Shown piece after piece: positions 18,577-25,840 of a DNA stretch of 64,000 nucleotides. A program made the position numbers and the translations under genes. The notes beneath the pieces were generated by a model that was not told the origin of the DNA, did no database searches, and worked only from the letters and a program-made list of their open reading frames with translations. Within the stretch, counting starts at the first letter, position 1; the number at the start of each line of letters is the position of its first letter. Origin of the DNA: Candidatus Chryseobacterium colombiense (GTDB lineage Bacteria > Bacteroidota > Bacteroidia > Flavobacteriales > Weeksellaceae); assembly GCA_029203185.1 (NCBI GenBank), contig CP119310.1:3788001-3852000 (forward strand), read 5' to 3'.

Positions 18577-20843
18577 TAATTAACCACAGCTATTTTTGCA
18601 GTAGCTTTATCTGAACCGTCTTCATTAGTCATTAGCACAAAATAAATTCCGGAAGCTACTCTTGTTCCGCGCTGGTTATTAAGATCCCATTCGTAATATC
18701 CGGCTCTGGCTACTGCAGAGTGAACAATATTTCCGGCTGCATCGGTTATTCTGATATTTGTTTTTTCTGCCAATCCTTTAATCGTAACTTTACCCTTAAA
18801 GTTAGAATATACAACAGGATTCGGATATACTAATACATTCCCGAAGTTGGAAGTTACATCACCTACGTCTCCCTGATAAGTTACAATTCCATCGTAGGTC
18901 ACGAAATAGACTTTTCCGGTTTTTTTGTCAACTTTTATATCTGTTACACTGTTTGTTGGAAGTGGGGAATTTTCTTTAGTAAAATGTTTAATGGTCTGCT
19001 CTCCATTAGCAGAAAGATAATATACGCCACCACCATCTATGGATATCCACTTTTGATTTCCTGCATCTACTTCAATTTGAAGAATCTGAGAATCTTTAAA
19101 AAGTTCTTCAGCTATACCTCCTTGTTCTATTACGATAGGTTCTACTTGAGGGTTGTTTTTTACTGCTGCAGCTGCATTAGGTAAAATTCTTAATCCTGCA
19201 TCGGTACCAATCCATGCATCCCCAGATTTATCAATAGCTATAGAAAGTGTACCTCCTGAGTTACTAGGTAATCCATTGGAATTATTAATAATATATTTTA
19301 CATCATCTGCTAAAGCTGGTGTTTTTTTGTAATCATAGACCATGAAATCATTTGATCTAGGTAAAGGAATCCAGAAAAATCCCTGATAGAAAAGAGGCTG
19401 TTGAACTGCGCTACTTGTGATATCAAAATTTTTCACTAAGAACTGGTCGGTAGCTTTGTCATAATATGAAATTGCTGCAGAAGTACCCTGACTTGTAGAA
19501 AATCCGATAGTTGCAAAAAGATTATTCATATCATCATAAGCGAAGCCTACGGGACGTCTCAACCAAATACTTGGTTCATCCAGATCATAATATTTTGTAA
19601 AATCAAAATCTTTTGAGGTTGAATTGTATTTAAGTTTATAAATACCATGTCCGCTACTAACATTATAATTGGTAAAAAATAAATCAGTATTATTTGTTTG
19701 ATCAAAAATAGCGTCTAACACATTGAACTTCATCGCTCCGGATTTAAAATAAGAAGGATAAATCCACTGCATTCCATCAAAATAATAAAATCCTGGGTTT
19801 TTAGGATTATCGGCAGCACCATTAAAACCGTCTATTCTTGCGCCACTGGAAACCAAAAGCTGATTTTCGTTAAATATTCTTATTTTATATGAATCATTAA
19901 AATAAGGTCCATCCGGTTTGAAAGTATTACGTTCTTCATTTTTTATACCGGAAAGTTTCGTCCCAGTATAAATTTTTGAATTGATACGTGTTGCCGTATT
20001 GCATGCTTCTCCTATGGAAACATTTCCAATTAAACCTCCGGTAAGACTATAACTATACACGGTATTGATATCTGCAACAACGATATTGTCTCCATTTACA
20101 ACAACATCCTGTATATTGGTAAATGTTTGAGGAATAGTCGTGAATGTATTATTAACAAGTAATTGTACGTTGGTAGACGAAGAAAATGCTACAGTAGACT
20201 CAGAATCTATATTGGTGAAAGTTCCCGGAATTTCTGTTGTCCAGGTTGAAAATACAGGGAACGTAGTATTTAAATCATGGGTTTTAAGCCCATTATTGGT
20301 TACTGCATATACTTTATTATTTAGAATAGTAGCTTCATTACTTGCCTGATAAACACCTCCTGAAACAAAAAATGCAGAATCGCCGAATTCTTTCTTTTTA
20401 AGATCAAAAATAGAAACTCCATATCCTACAGAAACTATGGCTCTGTCTCCTGTAATAGAGATATGATTGATTTTCTTACTTCCGTTATAACCTGTTGCAA
20501 TAGGAATGTCAACAACATAGTTGATCCCATCCGGAGTAATAACATCCAATGAGCCGTTTTGATATCCTATTAATCCTATTTTGGTTTGAGGATTGTAATC
20601 GAAAGCGGAAATTTTAACTTCATGAAGTCCGTTAGCTTTAGACAGCTTATTAATTTCCCCTGTTGAAATATTATAATAAAAAATTCCGTTTTCAGTGGCA
20701 GCCACTATTTTTCCATTATCTTCTTTCATTGCCAGAACATTATTGTATGAAAATACATCTGACCATTTTTTTGAAGTAATGTTTTGTGCATTGATAAAAT
20801 GCAGAGAAGCTAAAACGCCAAGAGAAATTAAAAGTTTTTTCAT
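18576..20843 (-). CDS. porZ: PorZ-like T9SS accessory protein (double propeller plus CTD)
   Basis: 755 residues with a signal peptide (MKKLLISLGVLASLHFINAQ). Propeller-type repeats fill residues about 25-660, for example GKIVAATENGIFYYNISTGE and KSGDAWIGTDAGLRILPN. A C-terminal sorting-like domain begins at VLVYPNPVVYSN (about 675) and ends in TAKIAVVN. This matches PorZ, which in Porphyromonas binds anionic LPS and hands it to the PorU sortase on the cell surface; the LPS role here is by homology only. The recO neighbour supports the call from remembered Flavobacteriia gene order. It starts 1 bp after the metallophosphatase gene ends and overlaps recO by one base. Confidence 0.85.
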   Translation of the reverse strand: MKKLLISLGVLASLHFINAQNITSKKWSDVFSYNNVLAMKEDNGKIVAATENGIFYYNISTGEINKLSKANGLHEVKISAFDYNPQTKIGLIGYQNGSLDVITPDGINYVVDIPIATGYNGSKKINHISITGDRAIVSVGYGVSIFDLKKKEFGDSAFFVSGGVYQASNEATILNNKVYAVTNNGLKTHDLNTTFPVFSTWTTEIPGTFTNIDSESTVAFSSSTNVQLLVNNTFTTIPQTFTNIQDVVVNGDNIVVADINTVYSYSLTGGLIGNVSIGEACNTATRINSKIYTGTKLSGIKNEERNTFKPDGPYFNDSYKIRIFNENQLLVSSGARIDGFNGAADNPKNPGFYYFDGMQWIYPSYFKSGAMKFNVLDAIFDQTNNTDLFFTNYNVSSGHGIYKLKYNSTSKDFDFTKYYDLDEPSIWLRRPVGFAYDDMNNLFATIGFSTSQGTSAAISYYDKATDQFLVKNFDITSSAVQQPLFYQGFFWIPLPRSNDFMVYDYKKTPALADDVKYIINNSNGLPSNSGGTLSIAIDKSGDAWIGTDAGLRILPNAAAAVKNNPQVEPIVIEQGGIAEELFKDSQILQIEVDAGNQKWISIDGGGVYYLSANGEQTIKHFTKENSPLPTNSVTDIKVDKKTGKVYFVTYDGIVTYQGDVGDVTSNFGNVLVYPNPVVYSNFKGKVTIKGLAEKTNIRITDAAGNIVHSAVARAGYYEWDLNNQRGTRVASGIYFVLMTNEDGSDKATAKIAVVN

Positions 20844-20844
20844 G

Positions 20845-21795
20845 TTATGCTATTATGCTGCTGTCAATTACCTGGTTATTCCAGGAAATATGTTTTACGT
20901 TTTTATGAGTATCAAAGAAGAAATCTATTCTGCCCAGCAGAAGACCTGCCCATCCAACTTGGTTTACCAGAACATTTTTACCCGCTCTGTTGGTAAAGGT
21001 TTGTGGTTCCGGTAAGAAAGTATGGGTATGCCCGCCCAAAATAATATCAATATTTTCTGTTTTGGCAGCTAAGATTTTATCACTTACTTTATTGGGTTCG
21101 TCTTTGTAATCGTACCCAATATGTGAAAGACAGATCACAAGATCACATTTTTGTTCGTTTTTAAGGAAATTGGAATAGTGCTGAGTAACATCAATCGGGT
21201 CTGAATATACTGTTTCACCATATTGTTTTTTACCAACCAACCCATCCAATTGAATTCCTACTCCGAAAAGACCAACCTTGATTCCATTTTTATTGAAGAT
21301 TTTATAGGGAGAAGTCTTTCCGTCAAGAACCGTATTTTTAAAATCATAATTTGAGCAGATAAAAGGGAACTTTGCATTAGGTAAAACCTTTAAAAATCCG
21401 TCCAGACCGTTATCAAAATCATGATTTCCCATTGTTGAAGCATCATACTTCATCATGGACATTAATTTAAATTCCAGTTCACCTCCGAAAAAGTTAAAAT
21501 AAGGAGTTCCCTGGAAAATATCTCCGGAATCAAGAAGCAAAACATTAGATTCCTGATTTCTGATTTGCTGAATTAAACTGGTTCTTCTTGCAAAGCCTCC
21601 CTGATTAGGATTTTTGGTATAGCTTGCATCAAAAGGTTCTATTCTGCTATGCTGATCGTTGGTATGAAGAATAGTCAGTTTGTTCGCAGACTTTGAGTCA
21701 AGAATATTGAATTCTTCCGCCATCATCATATTGGGAGCTAAAGCCATTGCTAAAGTTCCGCCACCTATTGCTTTTAAAAAACTTTTTCTATCCAT
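20845..21795 (-). CDS. 5'-nucleotidase/metallophosphatase domain protein (N-terminal half of UshA type)
   Basis: 316 residues. The N-terminus MDRKSFLKAIGGGTLAMALAP resembles a signal with no twin arginine. The calcineurin-like metallophosphatase motifs are present: TNDQHSRIEP (D-x-H), LLDSGDIFQGTP (GD), MGNHDFDNG (GNHD), CLSHIGYD and LGGHTHTF (GHTH). This half would hold the catalytic dimetal site for hydrolysing nucleotides in the periplasm. The substrate-binding C-terminal half is encoded by a separate upstream gene, overlapping by one base. UshA-type enzymes usually carry both halves in one chain. Confidence 0.92.
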   Translation of the reverse strand: MDRKSFLKAIGGGTLAMALAPNMMMAEEFNILDSKSANKLTILHTNDQHSRIEPFDASYTKNPNQGGFARRTSLIQQIRNQESNVLLLDSGDIFQGTPYFNFFGGELEFKLMSMMKYDASTMGNHDFDNGLDGFLKVLPNAKFPFICSNYDFKNTVLDGKTSPYKIFNKNGIKVGLFGVGIQLDGLVGKKQYGETVYSDPIDVTQHYSNFLKNEQKCDLVICLSHIGYDYKDEPNKVSDKILAAKTENIDIILGGHTHTFLPEPQTFTNRAGKNVLVNQVGWAGLLLGRIDFFFDTHKNVKHISWNNQVIDSSIIA

Positions 21796-22562
21796 TATTT
21801 TTTACCGGTAAAATTTAAACGAACATCATTATTTACTGTAACTTCAGGGTTTTTCTTAAAATATTCAATAAAAAGATCCCTTAATTTGATTCCTGTAGGA
21901 ATAGATTCTCCTTTGGCAAAGAATTTCATGTTGTCACCTCCCAAAGCTAAATAATCAGATGTAGCAATATAATAATCCTGCGTTGGATTTACAGCTTTTC
22001 CATTGATTAAAGTTTTGGTTAATTGTCCGTTATTGGTTTCAATGTATAAATGAGAAACAGGATTGTTGACTTGATGTTCTGCATAATAATCATAAAGTCC
22101 CTGCAAATCTGTTCCTTTCATTTTTACAATGATCACTTCATTTTCGAAAGGCATTACTTCAAACACACTTTTCAGTAAAATATCTCCTTTGCCAATTGTT
22201 GTACGGATTCCTCCGATATTGATCAATGCGGCATCAACATTTTTCTGAAGATTTTTCTTCGCCCACTCATTAGCTCCATCGAATGTATAGTCTGCTAAAA
22301 GATTGCCCAAATTACTGTTGTCACCTTGTTTTGTAAGGTCTATATTGGTGTGTGAGATTTTCTGATTCATCTCTTTATCCAATTTTAGCTTATAAGGTTC
22401 AATAATTTTTACAAACTCATCATCATTCTTTAGCTCATTATTAATAGAAATGTTTTTCTGGGTTTTCACCTCCGAAAGCTGTATCGAAGAAGCTGATGAA
22501 GCCGTCTTACAAGCAGACAGCGTTGCCAGAGCAATTCCTAGTAATATGAATTTATTTTTCAT
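21795..22562 (-). CDS. 5'-nucleotidase C-terminal domain lipoprotein
   Basis: The start is taken at 22562 (MKNKFILLGIALATLSAC), which gives a lipoprotein signal with lipobox LSAC. The longer frame to 22583 would place the ATG inside a -7 promoter box. About 255 residues. The 5'-nucleotidase C-terminal domain is recognisable from DLTKQGDNSNLGNLLADYTFD, ALINIGGIRTTIGKGDI, VMPFENEVIIVKMKG and TSDYLALGGDNMKFF. It supplies the nucleoside-binding half that pairs with the downstream catalytic half. First gene of the operon with the metallophosphatase, porZ and recO. Confidence 0.9.
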   Translation of the reverse strand: MKNKFILLGIALATLSACKTASSASSIQLSEVKTQKNISINNELKNDDEFVKIIEPYKLKLDKEMNQKISHTNIDLTKQGDNSNLGNLLADYTFDGANEWAKKNLQKNVDAALINIGGIRTTIGKGDILLKSVFEVMPFENEVIIVKMKGTDLQGLYDYYAEHQVNNPVSHLYIETNNGQLTKTLINGKAVNPTQDYYIATSDYLALGGDNMKFFAKGESIPTGIKLRDLFIEYFKKNPEVTVNNDVRLNFTGKK

Positions 22563-22580
22563 AATCTCTTTTAGTATATG

Positions 22581-22588
22581 CAAATATA
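22581..22588 (-). promoter_or_regulatory. Putative -7 box of the nucleotidase-porZ-recO operon
   Basis: Minus-strand TATATTTG followed by GC matches TAnnTTTG and lies 18 nt before the chosen ATG at 22562. It rules against the longer start at 22583. Confidence 0.55.
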
Positions 22589-22642
22589 ATTATATGTAGA
22601 ATAAAACATTATTATTTATTATAAATTCTTAGCGTAAATGAT

Positions 22643-22650
22643 TAAATTTG
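22643..22650 (+). promoter_or_regulatory. Putative -7 box for dapA
   Basis: TAAATTTG matches TAnnTTTG, 19 nt before the dapA ATG. No clear -33 TTTG. Confidence 0.45.
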
Positions 22651-22669
22651 ACAAAAATAATTCTAACAG

Positions 22670-23542
22670 ATGAGCATTTTAAAAGGAGTAGGTGTTGCAT
22701 TGGTGACACCCTTTAATGAAGATTTATCCGTAGATTTTGAAAGTTTAACAAAGCTGGTTGACTTCAACATCGAAAACGGAACCAATTATTTAGTTGTTTT
22801 GGGAACTACAGCCGAAGCTGCGACGCTTTCTGCTGAAGAGAAGAAACAGGTGATTGAGCATATCATTAAGGTTAATAATAAACGCGTTCCTTTGGTTTTA
22901 GGAATTGGCGGAAATAATACTCTTGAAGTCAAGAAACAGATTGAAGAAGCGGATCTTTCCGAATTTGAAGCGGTACTTTCTGTGTCTCCGTATTACAACA
23001 AACCTAACCAGGAAGGACTTTATCAGCATTATAAAGTGCTCGCTTCTACAGGAAAAAATATCATTATTTATAACGTTCCTTCAAGAACAGGGCAAAATAT
23101 TGAGGCGGAAACAACATTGCGTCTTGCAAAAGAATTCCCGAATTTATTTTTAATTAAAGAAGCGGCACCCAATATTCTTCAATATTTTGATATTTTAAGA
23201 AAAAAACCAGAAGGATTCAATTTAGTTTCCGGAGATGATGAATATACACTTCCTGTAACTTTGGCTGGTGGAAATGGAGTTATTTCTGTAATCGGGCAGG
23301 CATATCCTAAAGAATTTTCTACAATGGTTCAGCTGGCTTTTGATAAAAAAGTTGATGAAGCTTATGAGATTCACAATAAATTAGTTGAAATCACAAGATT
23401 GATTTTTGCAGAAGGAAATCCTTGTGGAATTAAAGTGATTTTAGCAGAAAAGGGAATTATTAAAAACTATCTGAGACTTCCGTTAGTGAAGGCTTCTGAA
23501 GGTCTTCATGCGAAGATTAAAGCTGAAATGGCCAATATTTAA
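22670..23542 (+). CDS. dapA: 4-hydroxy-tetrahydrodipicolinate synthase
   Basis: 290 residues, standard length. Condenses pyruvate with aspartate semialdehyde, the first committed step to lysine and diaminopimelate for the cell wall. The TIM barrel is complete: GVGVALVTPFNEDLSVDF at the start, the GTTAEAATLS block, SPYYNKPNQEGLYQHYK, the catalytic Tyr in IIYNVPSRTGQN and the Schiff-base Lys in FLIKEAAPN. It is divergent from the nucleotidase operon and followed by a clear terminator, so it is transcribed alone. Confidence 0.97.
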   Translation: MSILKGVGVALVTPFNEDLSVDFESLTKLVDFNIENGTNYLVVLGTTAEAATLSAEEKKQVIEHIIKVNNKRVPLVLGIGGNNTLEVKKQIEEADLSEFEAVLSVSPYYNKPNQEGLYQHYKVLASTGKNIIIYNVPSRTGQNIEAETTLRLAKEFPNLFLIKEAAPNILQYFDILRKKPEGFNLVSGDDEYTLPVTLAGGNGVISVIGQAYPKEFSTMVQLAFDKKVDEAYEIHNKLVEITRLIFAEGNPCGIKVILAEKGIIKNYLRLPLVKASEGLHAKIKAEMANI

Positions 23543-23583
23543 CAGTATTCCAGTAACATTTTTTAGTTACTATAAACATATAG

Positions 23584-23615
23584 GGTGAAAAGTTTTAATG
23601 CTTTTCACCTTTTTT
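23584..23615 (+). terminator. Intrinsic terminator after dapA
   Basis: 9-bp stem GGTGAAAAG / CTTTTCACC with an 8-nt loop, followed by six T residues. Confidence 0.85.
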
Positions 23616-23634
23616 AATCAGTAAATATAATAAG

Positions 23635-24138
23635 ATGAAATTTATAAAAGCTACAGAAATTGATATACCTCTAATTCAGGAATTGGCTAGAAGATCATGG
23701 GAAAATGCTTATGCAGAAATACTTTCTAAGGAACAGATGGAATATATGCTGAATACTATGTATTCTAAAGAAGAAATAGCTAATCATTTACAGAATACCG
23801 ATTATCATTATTTTTTGATTAAAGATGAGAATAATGATTCCTACGAAGGTTTTATAGGCTTTGAAAATAACTATGAGGAAAATACGACGAAGCTTCACAG
23901 GATTTACCTTGTCCCTGAAAGCAAAGGAAAAGGAGTGGGTAAAAAAGCATTGTTGTTTTTAAATGGTCAAGTTGCTGAATATGGTGATAAAAGGATTATT
24001 CTGAATGTCAATAAATATAATTCTGCAAGAAATTTTTACGAGTCTCAAGGATATAAAGTTTATGATGAAGGGATTTTTGATATCGGGAACGGCTTTTTTA
24101 TGGATGATTTTCTGATGGAAAATATTTTGAGTAGCTAA
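23635..24138 (+). CDS. GNAT family N-acetyltransferase
   Basis: 167 residues. The start MKFIKATEIDIPLIQELARRSW is a typical GNAT beginning, and motif A is seen as LHRIYLVPESKGKGVGKKAL (about residues 91-110). The motif B region is VNKYNSARNFYESQGYKVYDEG. The end FDIGNGFFMDDFLMEN resembles a group of GNATs often annotated as spermidine- or aminoglycoside-type, but the substrate cannot be inferred. The gene sits between the dapA terminator and another terminator 160 bp downstream. Confidence 0.88.
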   Translation: MKFIKATEIDIPLIQELARRSWENAYAEILSKEQMEYMLNTMYSKEEIANHLQNTDYHYFLIKDENNDSYEGFIGFENNYEENTTKLHRIYLVPESKGKGVGKKALLFLNGQVAEYGDKRIILNVNKYNSARNFYESQGYKVYDEGIFDIGNGFFMDDFLMENILSS

Positions 24139-24296
24139 AAATTATATAACATTTTTTGATAATTCTATAATATGTGAATTGATTTATTTTGGCATATTTG
24201 CAGGTATCAAGTCGCATATAAATATAATGTACATATACTTTGTCATAAGCATTTTTAGCTTTTAGTAAGTATATTTTTTTTTCATCCTTAGTGTTT

Positions 24297-24330
24297 AATT
24301 CCTGTATCAAAACATACAGGAATTTTTTTT
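24297..24330 (+). terminator. Intrinsic terminator, 160 bp beyond the GNAT gene
   Basis: 11-bp stem AATTCCTGTAT against its complement, 6-nt loop CAAAAC, then a run of T. No gene ends directly before it, so it ends either a long 3' UTR or a separate small transcript. Confidence 0.85.
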
Positions 24331-24400
24331 AATTTTCTATATCACTTTAAATTGAAATAATATGTATATTTACTTAGAATATAAACACACTTAAGTTAGG

Positions 24401-24985
24401 ATGAAAATGTATGTTAAATTTGATTTCAACGCTCTCTGCAGGAAAGTGTTGGACGAAAAGCTAAAAGAATACGGAGTGAAGTATCGTATGCTCGATTTTG
24501 GAGAAGTTGAGTTCTATGAAGATTTCACTCAGGAGCAGCACAATGTCTTTAAGGAAAAACTTCAAGATTACGGTATTGAAGTCATTGAAAGTCAAAAAAT
24601 AGCTCTTGTGCAGAAAATAAAAGATGCCATTGTAGAGCTTGTTTTTTCGGAAAATAATATTTCTGTGAAAGCCTCTATTTACATTTCTGAAAAGCTGAAT
24701 CACAGCTATGGATATTTATCTAATCTTTTTTCTGAAATTACTTATAGTTCCATCGAGAACTTCATCATCATCCAGAAGATTGAATATGCTAAAGAATTAA
24801 TGATAAGCAATAAATACAGTCTAACTGAAATTTCATTACGGCTTAACTATTCGAGTGTAGCTCATTTAAGCAGTCAGTTTAAAAATATTACGGGTCTTAC
24901 CCCTTCTTTGTTTTTAAAGATTGTCAGTAAAAGGAAAAGCCTTAAAGAAAAAGAAATAGAACTCAGTATAAGAAGCTTAGTATGA
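24401..24985 (+). CDS. AraC-type helix-turn-helix regulator, short form
   Basis: 194 residues. Residues 1-65 form a small alpha/beta domain (MYVKFDFNALCRKVLDEKLK, LDFGEVEFYEDFTQEQ), not a cupin. The AraC-type DNA-binding domain covers about 80-180, with the two helix-turn-helix parts seen in ISVKASIYISEKLNHSYGYL and YSLTEISLRLNYSSVAHLSS, ending in TGLTPSLFLK. Short regulators of this layout are common in Flavobacteriia; their signals are not established. Its last four bases overlap the start of the next gene (ATGA), so the two proteins are translationally coupled and probably work together. Confidence 0.88.
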   Translation: MKMYVKFDFNALCRKVLDEKLKEYGVKYRMLDFGEVEFYEDFTQEQHNVFKEKLQDYGIEVIESQKIALVQKIKDAIVELVFSENNISVKASIYISEKLNHSYGYLSNLFSEITYSSIENFIIIQKIEYAKELMISNKYSLTEISLRLNYSSVAHLSSQFKNITGLTPSLFLKIVSKRKSLKEKEIELSIRSLV

Positions 24986-25431
24986 ACAAAGAGTTTTTGA
25001 ATGCCACATTGTTGGATTCCGATGTGCATAGTCTTATACTTTTAAGAAAAATACTTCAAGAACATAAAATAAAAATAAGGTGTACAGATTTTTATAGTGA
25101 TGAAGACCTGAGTCAATATTTAAACAAAGCCATATATGGAGTTCCTGATGTTGTTTTTATAAATTATCAGGATATTCAGGCTACAGATTTTTTGCTTATA
25201 AGGGAAAGGATAGATGATATCAGATATAACTCAGCAATATTTGTGGTTTATTCCAATCATCTAGACGATAGTGAGATAGAAAATATTCTTATTTCCGGAG
25301 CGAATATTTTTTTGAAATTAAATGATGATTATAGTAAGCTTAAAAAAATGATCTCAGAAATTATTACAATGATTTGGCAATATCAGACTTCGGGATTGAA
25401 TCGAAGCAATTTCATTATGAAGATGTTATAA
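24982..25431 (+). CDS. Degenerate receiver-domain protein coupled to the AraC regulator
   Basis: 149 residues that follow the CheY-like alpha/beta pattern. Visible are the acidic pair in LLDSDVH (D12, D14), the third strand PDVVFINYQ, where N61 stands at the usual phosphorylated Asp, S91 in VVYSNH at the Ser/Thr position, and K112 in GANIFLKLND at the conserved Lys. So the fold and pocket are largely kept, but the phospho-acceptor is Asn. This suggests a pseudo-receiver that does not take up phosphate in the normal way. It has no output domain and overlaps the AraC gene by 4 bp; a partner switch is a reasonable inference. Confidence 0.7.
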   Translation: MNKEFLNATLLDSDVHSLILLRKILQEHKIKIRCTDFYSDEDLSQYLNKAIYGVPDVVFINYQDIQATDFLLIRERIDDIRYNSAIFVVYSNHLDDSEIENILISGANIFLKLNDDYSKLKKMISEIITMIWQYQTSGLNRSNFIMKML

Positions 25432-25805
25432 AGTTAAATTTTCACGTTAAAGTGATAATTTTGTAAGAAATAATTATAATAATGTAATTTTTTTTTCTAG
25501 GGATATGTCAATTTTGTAATAGAAATTAATAACACAAATAAATTATATAAAAGGCATATTGCTAGAGAAGTTACTATTATCTCTATCTTGAATCTTAAAT
25601 AAACGTTAGTTAAACAAAATGAATTGTTAAAGTCTCCAATTTAAGCGTAGAAGATCTTTAAATAAAACGGTACAATCATGAAAACTCAAACAGTTAAAAG
25701 AATCTTCTCTTAACTCAAATAGTTGGTTTTTATAATAATTATTTGGAAACTCAATTCATTTTGTTTTTTATTTTGCCTTTCAATTTCTTCTTAATAACAG
25801 TTGTT
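25432..25805. other. Intergenic region, AT-rich, with a small imperfect hairpin
   Basis: No gene is supported. There is an imperfect hairpin at 25693-25714 (10-bp arms, one mismatch, 2-nt loop). An 11-codon frame at 25678-25713 overlaps it but is too short to call. The region ends at the recG terminator. Confidence 0.5.
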
Positions 25806-25840
25806 AAAAGTCGTGAAAAAAAATTTTCCACGACTTTTTT
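25806..25840. terminator. Bidirectional terminator between the receiver gene and recG
   Basis: AAAAGTCGTG pairs with CACGACTTTT across an A/T-rich loop with one bulge, ending in a T run. It touches the recG stop codon and can serve both converging transcripts. Confidence 0.85.

Noticed and set aside
24098..24310. Open frame of 70 codons on the minus strand
   Set aside because: It overlaps the end of the GNAT gene and the terminator hairpin; the amino-acid content looks like translated AT-rich spacer.
25678..25713. 11-codon frame starting with MKTQTVKRIFS
   Set aside because: It resembles a leader peptide at first sight, but it is too short, overlaps an imperfect hairpin, and no regulated gene follows on that strand.
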